Shown here in pieces: positions 46,382 to 57,800 of a stretch of DNA of 64,000 nt; position 1 is the stretch's first letter; the number at the start of each line of letters is the position of its first letter. A program made the translations under genes and the position numbers. The notes under the pieces are model-generated. The model was not told the origin of the DNA. It saw only the letters and a program-made list of their open reading frames with translations, and made no database searches. This stretch comes from Ramazzottius varieornatus (taxonomy: Eukaryota; Tardigrada; Eutardigrada; Parachela; Ramazzottiidae): assembly GCA_001949185.1 (NCBI GenBank), contig BDGG01000013.1:1430517-1494516 (forward strand), given 5' to 3'.

Positions 46382-46859
46382 ATGGCCAGGCTACTGATCT
46401 TCGGTGCTGTGCTGTTCGCCTGCCTCTTCGTTGTACTTGCCGATGAACCAATCAATCGTCGGTCCAAGAGCGCTTCGAAAGCTGCAGGACTCATTCGTCG
46501 AAAGAAGGTCTCTGCCGCCATCCCCACCACCGACACCACGCCAAAGTCTACTAAGGCCCCGGGTCGTTTCGCGCCCGGATCCAACAAGCAATGCATCAAC
46601 ACCTGCCTGAACACCTGCGGCCCTGGGATGTGGTTTTTGCAGAGTCTCGGGCTCGAAGTGCTACGACGCTAACAGTATCTGCACAGCGACGACCAGTCCG
46701 GGAACCTGCAAGTGCAGGGCCGGATTCCAGAGGGTCTCTTCAAGCTGCGTCGCCTGTTCAGCAGGTACTGTCTCAGCGAGTGACGGGGCTGTCTGCACTC
46801 CCTGTGGTGCTGGGACGACACCAAACAGTAGCAGAACCGCGTGCGTTCCGACTGGCTAG
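46382..46859 (+). CDS. Secreted cysteine-rich EGF/ephrin-receptor-like protein, reading frame broken once
   Basis: ATG 46382 opens a signal peptide (MARLLIFGAVLFACLFVVLA) and a basic/Thr-rich linker leading to NKQCINTCLNTCGPG. The frame then runs to a stop at 46670-46672. A second frame, offset by one, carries the obvious continuation: CGFCRVSGSKCYDANSIC, GTCKCRAGFQRVSSSCVACS, AVCTPCGAGTTPNSSRTACV and a stop at 46857-46859. Cysteine spacing resembles an EGF-like module followed by a GCC2/GCC3-type module. The switch lies near 46620-46640. It may be a one-base sequencing or natural frameshift, or an intron ending at the GTTTTTGCAG there whose donor I cannot place. Confidence 0.6.
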
Positions 46860-47333
46860 ATCGCATCGTCTGAATCACTTACAATATTTTTGGCATGAAG
46901 GCCTGCGGAGGCTGCGGTGACACAGCAGCATACCGAGTTTTATGAGTGAACAGATGTATCATTTTCATTCGAGAAGGGTTCGAGTACGAGCAAATTACGG
47001 ACTTGTCAATGTAAATCGCATGGCGAAATTGTCAGCGTCGAATTTCACGAAGTTCTGAGCCGGTTTGCTTCACGATTCCATAGACAGAAAAAACCTTGTG
47101 GAATCTAGCCGTACTGCTCAAGAAGCAAACGAGAGTACAGGAAATCTCTTGCCGGCTCTTACAGGTGTCCCTGCGACGCGGTACACGCAGAGACTGTGTA
47201 CTCGTAAGTGACACTGTACATATGCACGTCGAGCTGAAGGAAACAGCTTCAAGTTTAATTACTGAAGAGAAGTTTGAAAGAATGCATATCACTATCAAAC
47301 GTTTCTAACTGGGACGAATTCACATCCTTTCGT
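46860..47333. other. Convergent gap before VPS28
   Basis: No gene is supported. A 70-codon plus-strand frame (47096-47308) has no recognisable feature. This is mainly 3' flank of the secreted protein and of VPS28. Confidence 0.5.
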
Positions 47334-48625
47334 CTACGAGGAATGCAAGAATTTCCGGAAGGCTTCGTATCCCGACTCGAGGTCGAAGACCATTTGGCGA
47401 ATCTCATTGTCATCAAACTGATCAGATGCACTCATTTTTGACATATTCTGAAGCCTAAAAGCAAACCAGATCTCTAACATAACCTATGCGCAACAGCTTC
47501 CGCACCGCTCATCCCCATTTTGTATTGAGAGAACCCTCACACTTCGGAGTACTGCGCTTACCATTTTTGGACAGAAGCTCTTCCTTCGTAGTTTGGCGGA
47601 AGGGTATTCAGACGATTCATCGTGTCCAGCAACTCCCTCATATCGGGCTGGATCTGAAAACGACCCGGAAGTTTGAACTGGGATGTTATTGTAAAAAAGA
47701 AACAGCGAACAATTCGGTGTGGCGATTTTCGCGCTTACTTCGTCCACAGCCTTCATCTGCAGTCTGAGCTTATCCATGATTGTGATGAAGAGCTACATGT
47801 AGAAAGGTATCAGTCATCCGAGGTGGTACAGAAAGGAAGTGAGGAGCGGACTTACAGCAACGATATCAGCGATGCACTTGCTGGTGTTTCCCTTGTCGTT
47901 GCGGATGGTTATAGGGTTGTCTTCCCGTATCCGTTCCATTGCCGCTGGACAGTCAAACTAAATTAACAGCTCGATACTTCATTCGGAAGCCGCGGGGGTT
48001 GGTCGAGCACGCCACATACTTTGAACCTGTCCATGAATGCGGAAATGGTGGGGAATTCATCGGACTTGGCCAGCTTGAAGATGGACTTGAACTGTACGAG
48101 AAGTTTTGAGCACGCTGCCGTATACCTATGACGAACCAGAGTAAAACAGCGTTCCCGAGGACCTCTAAGGCCTCTTTGGCGCAAGACTTACTCGGTCGGA
48201 GTTATGCAGTCACGAATGTAGGCTTTCTCGAGATGCTGAATCGAGTTGACCACAGCGTACAAATCACTCAAATTCTCATACCTAATCAACAATCAAGTAC
48301 TGAGCCAACGATGAGTATCAATTGTAAATTTAGTCTTCCACAACGTCTTCCGATCTCACCAGTCTCTTTCTCTGTTATTCTTGAACAGTTTGACCGTCTG
48401 CAATAACAGGAAAAGTTAAAATGTTCCGTAAATGTCCGCTCAATCCTTTCAGCGCAGAAGAAAAGACAACCGTACAGGTCCGTCCTATTCTTCATGCAGT
48501 CATGATGCGCACTCATCTATTGTGGCTTACCTCACCTCATTCAAAGCTGGGTTTGTGTTCTCTTGAGCCCCATATCCAGAAGTATCCGTAGTACCCGATG
48601 GGCGTATGTTCGAGAACAGAGCCAT
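47334..48625 (-). CDS. VPS28: ESCRT-I subunit VPS28 (8 exons)
   Basis: VPS28 links ESCRT-I to ESCRT-II in sorting of ubiquitinated cargo at endosomes. Exons (minus): 48536-48625, 48360-48397, 48192-48281, 48020-48125, 47856-47957, 47739-47792, 47562-47653, 47334-47454. They close to 230 aa (human 221). Core domain: VKLFKNNRERDWYENLSDLY, HLEKAYIRDCITPTEYTAAC, SKLLVQFKSIF and CPAAMERIREDNPITIRNDK. C-terminal four-helix domain: ITIMDKLRLQMKAVDEIQPD, LDTMNRLNTLPPNYEGR, MSASDQFDDNEIRQMVFDLE and AFRKFLHSS. The N-terminal 30 residues are Ser/Thr-rich and differ from vertebrates. Confidence 0.96.
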
Positions 48626-49398
48626 CTCAGATATTACACAGCAACTGCTGCAGGAATTTCACTACTGCCAAGACTTTGTAGCTCCTGTAGCTGTAAGCCT
48701 TAACTAACCGCAACAGCCCCGTCGATCCGCGACCCAGTATAGGGACAGATCCTCTGCAGGCTCCGCCGGATATATCCAGGAGGGAAGCAGACAGTCAGCG
48801 AAATGAGCGAAGAAAGCAATTCTCAATTCTTTGAATCTATTTTGTTACCCACAAAATCCGACGTATACGTGATATGGATGGTGACCGATTCCTTCAGTTT
48901 CCCCACTATCTGGTAGTCTGGCTTTCCCAGCCACCCAGGCTGCAGCTCTTCTGTCCAGCAAAGCAATCAAACGCTGCCAAGTATGGATTTGACCAACGGC
49001 TCCACTGTAAAATCCTTCCGTCTGGCCGGAAGTGTAACAAGATTTTCACCTCATACCTGAAATGCAACTCTATGTCTTCCCAAACCACGGCTTCTGGGCT
49101 GCATGATGAACATCCCTTTATCAGAAAACGCACATTGCAAGGAAGAAGGTAGCAATTGACGAGATACAGAAAACCGCGAGCGATAAGACGATCCTTACAG
49201 AAAGAGCTAGCAAACGGACCTAGTACGCGGACGAAGAAACCTCTAAGAATGCCAACGACAGCGAGTTTAAGATTAAAATGAAAGCTTCTCCACTAAACAG
49301 CGGCTATTGCAAACACTTCGCGTTGTTACTTGAAGTATAAACAAGATAGCAGAGCGTGGAAAACAATTTTCGAACTGTGTTAGAATATTCGATCACTT
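48626..49398. other. Gap between VPS28 and ZRANB2
   Basis: About 770 bp. A VPS28 promoter is expected at the left and the ZRANB2 3' UTR at the right. No gene or repeat was recognised. Confidence 0.5.
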
Positions 49399-50806
49399 CT
49401 ACGAGGACGCTTCCTTGTCTTTCTTGGGGACGTCTTCTTCTTCGTCGTCGTCCAGGTTATACTTTGCAATGTCCATATCCTCATCGTCTTCATCGTCATC
49501 GAGGTTATATTTCGCTACATCACCATCTTCATCATCATCGTCTTCCTCTTCGTCATCTTTCTCTTTCACGGCTTCCTTTTCGTCCTGAAATAGAAAAACC
49601 TTTGCAAAGCTGCAACCCAGACAATAACAGGAAAAGGTCGGATCCACGCGCGACCACTATACTGTATTCGTACCTCGCTTTCCTTTTCTTCGTCGTTGTC
49701 CGCGGAAGTTTTGTCTGAGGCGGAAGGAGCCGATGTCTTATCGTCCCCGGACGTCTGATTTTTGAATTTCTTCTTCCTCCGACCAAACTAGAACAAAAAC
49801 TGAGGTCCTTAGAATGGGAACATTTTGAATTCAAGAACTGGCCAATGCAGCAAAACCGTACGTCATCGAACTCATCGTCAGAATCCGCCTTCTCTTTATA
49901 CTCCACGCCTTCTCTTTCATTGAAACCTCCACCCAAGCCTGGAAAGATATACTGTATTCCCTCGAAAGTTCTGCGAATTACGTCATCATGCCAGTAAATT
50001 ACACCCGCACAGGTATCCCTGATTGTTTGATTGTCACCGATCATTACACTTGACTGGGGAGCAGTCTTTGATTGAAAGTATAGATACTTGCTGTTCCCCG
50101 CCGGATGATATGTACCATGACAGTCACGTGATTTGCAGAACTTTGGAGGGAATACAGTACGAGTAGATCGATGGTGAAACCGCAAAGAACACGAACAGAT
50201 GTAAAAAAGACCCCATACGTACCAGTTCTGATTTCGACTTCGGTAAATTTCGGTGCATTGCACGTGTTGCAGGTTTTTCTTCGAGCCCAGTTCACGTTTC
50301 CACATCTGTCAAAACAGAAAAAGTTAGCATCTTTTCTCGCTCACTTCCAAAAAGACTTCATTCTAGAGAATAAAGGGCTCACCCCGTATTAAACCTCACT
50401 TTGTACACATCCAGTCATCGGCGGAAAAGAGACCTTTGGATTTCTCGGCAGCTTGCTTGCCGATCTCGATTCCTGTCTTCTTGATGTTGACTTTGTCGTC
50501 GGGCTTAGCTAGAAGGGATGAATTCCGTCAAGAATATTAGACGGGAGTTGACCACTATCACCCTCTTACGCTTCCGACATCGGTTGCATTCTTGCCGTTT
50601 CCCGAAGTTGATGTTCGCACAGCTGCAAAAGAAGATCGTTATTTTGTACTGTACGAAAAACACAGTCGTTCAATCAATCCAATCGCATCAATCATCGATT
50701 CCACATAACGGTAACTTTTCACCCAAATCTGTGCCTGCCACATCACTTACTCTGGGCATTCCCAGTCTTCAAATCCTGGCTTGAATCCTGGCCTTGCAGC
50801 CGCCAT
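49399..50806 (-). CDS. ZRANB2: ZRANB2-like zinc finger RNA-binding protein lacking the RS tail (7 exons)
   Basis: ZRANB2 binds single-stranded GGU RNA through two RanBP2-type zinc fingers and regulates splicing. Exons (minus): 50751-50806, 50570-50622, 50400-50508, 50223-50305, 49862-49938, 49674-49787, 49399-49584. They close to 225 aa (human 330). Finger 1: DWECPDCANINFGKRQECNR through CRK. Finger 2: DDWMCTKCGNVNWARRKTCN, then TCNAPK. Then GGGFNEREGVEYKEKADSDD, a basic RRKKKF patch, and acidic repeats (VAKYNLDDDEDDEDMDIAKY) where human has LSKYKLDEDEDED. The human C-terminal Arg/Ser domain is absent: the frame stops after KKDKEASS. Confidence 0.93.
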
Positions 50807-50911
50807 GTTTCGGAAGCTTAGATCTCAGCTAGAAACGACTCGGGTGTTAAGAGACTGAAACGCGGAGCAAACGAAAGATCGGAAATTTCAAATTCGGAAG
50901 GCAAAACATTT

Positions 50912-51314
50912 GTCGCGACCACTGATGTGCTGCTGAAGCGCGCGTCTGTCGGAGCATGGCAAGCTAAAACGCGCAAAATTAAAATGGTAGGCCATAAATT
51001 TACCGGAGCCAGGTCTCGTATATAGGAAACCTTGGCATCGAATCAGAATGGAAGTGATTTTTTAAATATCGAGCTAACAGGTGCAGTCAATCAACTCAAG
51101 TGTGGTTTTGTTTCTTTTTCATACCCAAGCTACGATGGAGGTTGATTGAATGATCTTGCTTTTCGGTTAAATTAACAATCTGGCACGTCACAGAATGGTT
51201 ACATCATGACTAAAATCTGCCCCGCACTATGCTTTGACGCATAACGTCAAAGATACTTTACGGTATCCTTCCTTCCAGCAACGCGCGCTTCAGCAGCACA
51301 TCAGTGGTCGCGAC
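50912..51314. repeat. Perfect 34 bp inverted repeat, arms about 335 bp apart
   Basis: Arm 50912-50945 (starting GTCGCGACCACTGATGTGCT) equals the reverse complement of 51281-51314 at all 34 positions by direct reading. The interior shows no matching extension. The pair sits between ZRANB2 and the small gene next to CNOT1. It could be terminal repeats of a short transposon or an inverted duplication. Confidence 0.85.
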
Positions 51315-51333
51315 TCGCGAATAAGTACTGACG

Positions 51334-51732
51334 TCATCGTGTGAAGCGATAAATGAAACACGTGGTCTGCTGTACTGGGTTGTTCGGGTAGGCAGTTGGG
51401 CCGCGATTTTGACCGACACTGTCCCGTTCCTCACTTTCGTGTCGTGCGCTCCTAGCGTTCCCTGACCGTTCCCGAAAAATCCACACAGCAAAAAATAAAA
51501 TTCCCATAATCCCATTTTCTTTGCAGCCTTCCTGGAAAAATACCGTCCTTGTTTATCCTCTTCCGATCTCCGGATTATTGTTGCTTACCTGTGACTCTGC
51601 AGTTTCTCTTGGTCTTACTGACGACTCCATCATGGACTGAACCACATCAGGCCCAACTGAAGGTGAGCAAGCAGTTTGATAAGACGTCCTTCTTACCGGT
51701 CGAGACAAAGTCGTTTTGCTTGTTGTAGACAT
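51334..51732 (-). CDS. Candidate small single-pass membrane protein (2 exons), divergent from CNOT1
   Basis: Exons (minus): 51589-51732 and 51334-51531, a 57 bp intron with GTAAGC donor and TTTTTCCAG acceptor, in phase, 113 aa. The N-terminal half is Ser/Thr/Arg-rich (MSTTSKTTLSRPVRRTSYQT). Exon 2 begins EGCKENGIMGILFFAVWIF, a likely transmembrane helix, followed by a charged tail ending CFIYRFTR. A second frame in exon 2 (from ATG 51515) is also open for 85 codons with a signal-like start (MGLWEFYFLLCGFFGNG), so the true frame is uncertain. The start lies 158 bp from the CNOT1 ATG. I do not recognise it. Confidence 0.42.
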
Positions 51733-51890
51733 TCTGGAATATCTCTTGCCCAAGCCACGGGAATTCATGTCGACCCTAGTGGAGAGGGATTATCGACGAT
51801 CATACCGAGTGCTTTCACGTCTGGTCTACTTATCTCCTTTGTTCGCCGTTGCTGACTGCGTTGGCCATTGCGGACCGACTCGTCATCATC
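51733..51890. promoter_or_regulatory. Compact divergent promoter region of CNOT1
   Basis: Only 158 bp separates the CNOT1 ATG from the ATG of the candidate minus-strand gene, so both 5' UTRs and promoters must overlap if both are real. No TATA box was seen. Confidence 0.4.
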
Positions 51891-54800
51891 ATGAATCATG
51901 TGGATCTTTATGTTACTCCTGCGCTCTTCTACATCGAAAGCTTAGTTAAAGCTCTGAGCAAAAAGAGTCACAAAGCTGTTACTCAAGAAATTAGCACGGT
52001 GAGAGACTAGCACGAACGAAGACTTCATCCAGTGAGAAGTCTGAAAATATTCCCTGTTTTCTTTTTGCAGGTTTGCGCCCACCAAGGACCGACTGCTATC
52101 CGCCATCTCCTCCAGTCTCTTTTTGCCGGCATTGACTTCTCTCTTGACCCTCAAGTTATCATCAAGAATAAAGATTTCCTTCAGGTAAGTTGATCGTAAG
52201 TCGCGAACTTCTTCCGAAACCGTTCTGATCTTTTCTGTCCATTATTGTTCAAATTTTGAAACTGAGGCTCAACATTCGTTGAACCACTGATTAGAATTTC
52301 AGCTTGATTGAGCTGAGCAAACACTGTCTATCAGTTGATTGTGATCAGTTGTTTGTTGACTGAGCCAGTCTAACTTATGCCGTTTTCTTTTCTTCTGTTC
52401 AGGCTTTACCGGTTCAGCTTCTCATCCAGCACGTCTCGACTCTTCTGGACGTCCCGTACTTCCGCACTATCCTCTACTTTTGCCTCGAGCGTCCCTTCGA
52501 CCTTCAACAGGTAATCGCAGATGCTTACGTCGACGTCATAAATAGGACATTCTTGTTTATGTGGACAGCGGTTGTTGAGTCAGCAATTTTGGTTGCGGCT
52601 CTTCAGCCGGGAAAGTATCTCTCTCACTATCTGTACTTGGTATACCTACCATAGGCCAAGGAAACGTTGTACGAGTGTGTGTATGGTATCATGTTTGTCT
52701 TTTTATATTATCGGTTAGCCCGAGTGAGTTTGTAGTGGTGTGTGTTGAATGTTGTGATGTGCTATGGCGGTTAAATGCTGCATGCATTTACGGTTCACAG
52801 TCCGTCGACCCTGATTACAGGTTGGCCGTCAAACGTTGTAGCCTATAGAGCTTTCAGGCCTTTGAGATGGTCTCGTGAAGCAAGGCTTTTCTATCTTTGA
52901 CAGATAGAAACACACCTGTCAGAGTGAATACAGTATAGTGATGGTGTTCTCTAGGAAGCCCAATTCTCGGGCAATCCACAACTGATCGCGCTGTGTGGAC
53001 GCATCTTCAAATTGAATAGAGAGCAGGAAAGTCGTTTGTGTGTGTTGCTGTTGAAGAGTAATATCTCGTCGGTGCGTCAACAAGCCCTAACGCAGATTCG
53101 ACAAAAGTTCCCCGATATCCTGAAGGGCTTTTGCGATGCTGATGAACGCTTGCTGCATGACACGGAAAAGACCGTTTTTCACGAGCATCTACTCCTGCTG
53201 GAACCGGGAGTGAAGGAGGAGCTAGCCGATCGTGTCACTACTGAACAGGAAGAAGAGTTTCGTCAGACGCTGAAGAAGCTCTACCCGCATTCACGACTAC
53301 TTCCGCTCCAACTCAAACCGATCTTGCTGGGTCGAACTTACACCGACCCTGACCAATACGAGGTATGATTTCGTACTCGTTATTTAGTTTGATTACTTTT
53401 GGGTGAACTCACCGTTGAGAAGTAAGTTTCTCGTAATCTTTGGAAAAAGTCACGTGGTACGCTGCATAATATCGCAGTGCCACGTGACTCAAATAACAAC
53501 TTTGCAAATAGACTCAACAAGGTTGTTCTCCCGAGTGGCGCACGCTACTCACTATTATTGACTGGAAGATTGCGCCACTGGGAATAACGATCTGCTCGAG
53601 TCTGATTTTCTAGAATTTTTTAGTCCTGCTTGGATGAGGATGGATTAATGGAATGTGTTTTTGTATCGGTAGGTCAGTCGACAGTTGGAAATGTCTCGGA
53701 ATGCGCCGAAAGTCAACCTGGATTCCGACCATGATTTACTGGTGCGACTTCTCATCGAGTTTGGCTTCAAAGCCCTGGAAAGCCTCGAGTCTTGCCGAGC
53801 CTGCTTCAACAGTTTCGGCGCCGAGATCATCACACCGGAAAGCGTGGCAAGATGCATCGGCGTCCTGGCCAGTATGGTCCCGTTAGAAGAACTGTCGCAA
53901 GAAGAAGTGGAGACGATGGAACTGGACCAGCAGGTAAGAGATCAGTCCACGGCTGAAATGACGAGTGGGAGGTTCCGAACGGTGACATCTGTAGGTGAGG
54001 AATACGGGCTACTACATCATGTGGTCGAGGGGTGAGATGAAGACAACGAGGTCAGAAGCCAAGGAAAAAGATCGGAGAAGAATGGAGAATGTCGTGACGG
54101 CGGTCTGTGAGAAATGCCAAGGACTGAGCTGGCGAGAAGTCGTGTACGAAATGGACCACGAAGGCTTTTACGTTCATGATCGAGCTGGATTACAGCTCGT
54201 TCTGATTGGCTTATACCGAGGTAAGAAAAATGATGAAGAAATACTCTACATATTCAGCGCGAAGCAAAAACACGGCGAACACATTCGGACAGATAGTTCC
54301 CTCACGTTATGGATGTTATTGACTGACTAAGTGCGCCACTTGGAAGAATTATCTTGTCGAGTTCCCAAGTAGCGCACGAAGTCAGTGTTATTGACCGGTA
54401 GTGTGCGTCACTTGGATTAAACGATCTTGTCGAATTCGTTTGGGTTGGTTCGCGGATGATACTGTTTGGTTTTTTGGTGTAGGTCTACACAGTACGCAGT
54501 TCCCCATTGAACTGCTGTATCGTCACTGGACAAACTCTGACGCACAACTTGCCTGGTTCACCCAAGCCCTCCGCAACCCCGACGTCTTTTGCTTCGCTGA
54601 CTTTGCCTGTGATCGCGCCGACTTTTCTGTCCTGAAGAATGTCCCAGATGAGTATCGACAGAGGGATATCCAAGTATGGTTGTGCCTCGACCTACTGGAA
54701 ACGCTGCTGTTCCTCGCCGACGGAGGCTTCTCACAAGAGGTAACTGAAACCGTTTCTCACGTTCGACTCTTTGACTCTTTCCATCAGAACGGTTTTCCAC

Positions 54801-57800
54801 AAACATGGTCCATAAACTTTGTAGGTTTTATCGCTGATGGAAATTCCGCTGTACCGTTGTCCAGATGTCCTGTTGATCGCACTTCTTCAGCTAAGCCCGA
54901 ATTCCGCCCAGGTAAGTCTTGTGGTCGCATCTCAAATACCTGCATACAGCGGTTCGCGCCTTCATCATCGTATGCGAGTAGGCAGGTGTCAGGCGTTGAA
55001 ATTTTCACCGTGCATTCACCTGCATAACGTTGTGCCGTTCAGTTATCGTTGACTCTTGGTATATAGATTAGTCTCTCATACTGATTTTGTCTTGCTTTAG
55101 GTTGTGACGAGCAGGACGAGGCAGCAGTTAGTCAAGCTGTGTGTTCAAAAGTTCCTGGTAGTCCATCCCAACTCGCAAGCGGTTCTGCAGTACGCCTGGA
55201 CCATCTATCCCAACAATAAGCTGTGGGCGCAGTCGCTGATGATTGATGCCATGGCCGACTGGTACATCTCGGGCAGGTACGACCAGACGCGGCTAGCCCG
55301 CATCCTGGATGTGATACAAGACCTCAAAGCCCTGGCAGACCTCCTTCAGTGCGATATTCTGCCCTTCGTGATTGACTTGGCTTGCCTATCGGCCAGGAGA
55401 GAGTATTTAAAGCTGGATAAGTGGGTGAGCGATAAGATGACCGAACACGGGGTGAAGTTCGTCACGGCGGCGTTGAAGTTCCTCGAACGAAGGTGTCCAA
55501 CACTCATCACAGGTAAGGCTCCCGGTCTCATGCTTCATCGAGATTCGAGAAAGCTGAGTGAGGGTTTCTCTTCGAAGAAGTTTCGATACGATTGCCGGAG
55601 TATACGGGAGTGGCGCAGGCCTTCGGCCAGTAACAATGAAAACGTGCGCGACTTGGTCTGGGCGACAATATTTAACCACGTCTCATATTTTGTCGAATGA
55701 TTTTCTGCTTACAGATATTTTCGTAGAATGTGTAGAGTGCTGCGCAATATTGAAAAGAATTTTCTTAGGATTTATCAGAAGACAATATTTTCGGGAATCT
55801 GGTTTGAACTTCGTAGATCGTGGTTGATTTTTTTGGGGAAACTGGTTGGGCGATTACTTTTTGACCGGCCGTGCTTCGCAACTGGTCCAACTGGTTAAAC
55901 TAACTCACCATGTTTTTACTGTATAGGCGACGCATTGAAAGACGAGCAGAGCTTACCGCGCAACGCCCAGCTTCCGTACGACACGGTGGCCATTTTTCTG
56001 CGGCATTTGCAAGACTCGATGACGCACCTCAACATTGGCTTTGAAACCATCACGCTCATCATGCGCTACATCAAGAACCAACCGGCAGTGGCCAACCGTC
56101 CTAATCCACCACCCAACGTCCTCCAACGCACTGCTGCTTCTCCTCCACCGTCGGCCACACTCCACAGCGTGACGGAAGCGTCCTCTCTGAGGATCGCCCC
56201 CAGCGAAACCATGAACCCCGCGTTCTCTAGGTATGCAAATCACCTCCCGTTTTTTGCATTTTTTTTCTACGTTTTAAATTTTGTTCTTCAACACCTTGAG
56301 CACTGCGCGATTTCGTGCTTTCAGAATACGATGCGGAAAAGTCACTTTCGCCTTGTTTTGACTGGTTGAAACTTGGGGGCGGTGCGCCACTTGGGAATTT
56401 GACAAGATCGGTTTTCCAAGTGGCGCAGTCTTTCAGCTTATGACAAAACATAAGCTGAAACATGCGTCATGCAGGAAAACGATCTTGCCGAGTTTGTTTG
56501 TCAAGCTTCCGCTGGATTTCGGTTTTCAAATACCATAAGGCACATGGGTTACACCTGTCTTTGTAGGGAAAGCGCAGCGCTAGGACCGATAGGCTCGAGG
56601 ATCCGGCCTACACCGACAGCTTTCGCACCGGGTGCTTCGTCAACGCCCTTCTCACCACCACCACCCAACGTCAGCATGGGCATGAACCTCCATCCAGAAA
56701 CCAGTCTACTTCCGGGTCCTTCGGCCTTTCGACCACCTGCACAAGTGGCTTCCGCTGCACAACCCACCAACCAGGCCATCAACGCGGCGTCTGGTGACCT
56801 TTACGGAATGCTACCAGAAGTATATTAATCGATAAATACACCAAAAAATCATTAGAGCAGATTGATTTCATAATCACTCCCTCGAAAAACCAACTCGACT
56901 GGATTGTTTTCCAAGTGACGCACGCTTCCAACCGATGTTACTGGAAAGGTGCGCCACTTGGGCAGTGGTCTTTGTAAGTGGCGCACGCTTCCAAGAAAAC
57001 GATTTGGTCGAGTTCGTTTGTCGAATTCTCAATTGGTTGTCCGTAGTTTGTTGTTTGGTCTTACAATTTCTCTTGATTCGTAGGTGAGAAAGAGTTACGA
57101 GCAGGACGTGGAGACGGAAGTGTACGCCCTGTTCAAGTCGATGTTCGCTGGGAAGATTTCGCTGAGCTTCCTGATCACAAGGATGAAAGGGTGGAAAGAC
57201 TCGAAGAACGAACGGGAAAGAAACCTCTTCGACTGTGTCATGCGCATCGTCTACGAGGAACACCAGTGGCTGCATCAGTATCCTGACAAGGAGTTCGAAG
57301 TGACGGCCAAGTTCTTTGGAACGCTCATCGATAACCAGCTGATGAGCTTCATGGCGCTGGGTATCGCTCTGAGGCAGCTCCTCGAGTTCCTCCGACTTGG
57401 TCCTTCTCACCGCTCATTCCGCTTTGCTGTCATCGCCATGGATCAGTTCAAAGAGAGACTCTTTCAGTATCACCAATACTGCTACCAGGTAAATTCCACT
57501 GGATTTTGCTGACTTGGGATTGGAAATGTTTGAATAATCCGGTTCATCCACCTGCATACGTTGACATGTACGTTTACCATTAGACACGAGTATGCAGGTT
57601 TAGTGTAAATGTGCCGCGAGTCTTGTTACGGAGTTTGCGGCCAAAGAATGGTTCGTGAAATCATTCTGGAGCATTAGCAAGCAACGCCATCACAATCAAT
57701 CGTCACCGTGCTTTTACTCCAGCCTTAGTGATCCGTCCACCTTGTTCAAATGTGAGAAAATGCTTTTGACCCAGATGGTTCTTCCAAGTGACGCACAATT

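Noticed and set aside
48906-49133. 75-codon minus-strand frame between VPS28 and ZRANB2
   Set aside because: It contains several cysteines but no recognisable motif or splice context. It is likely chance.
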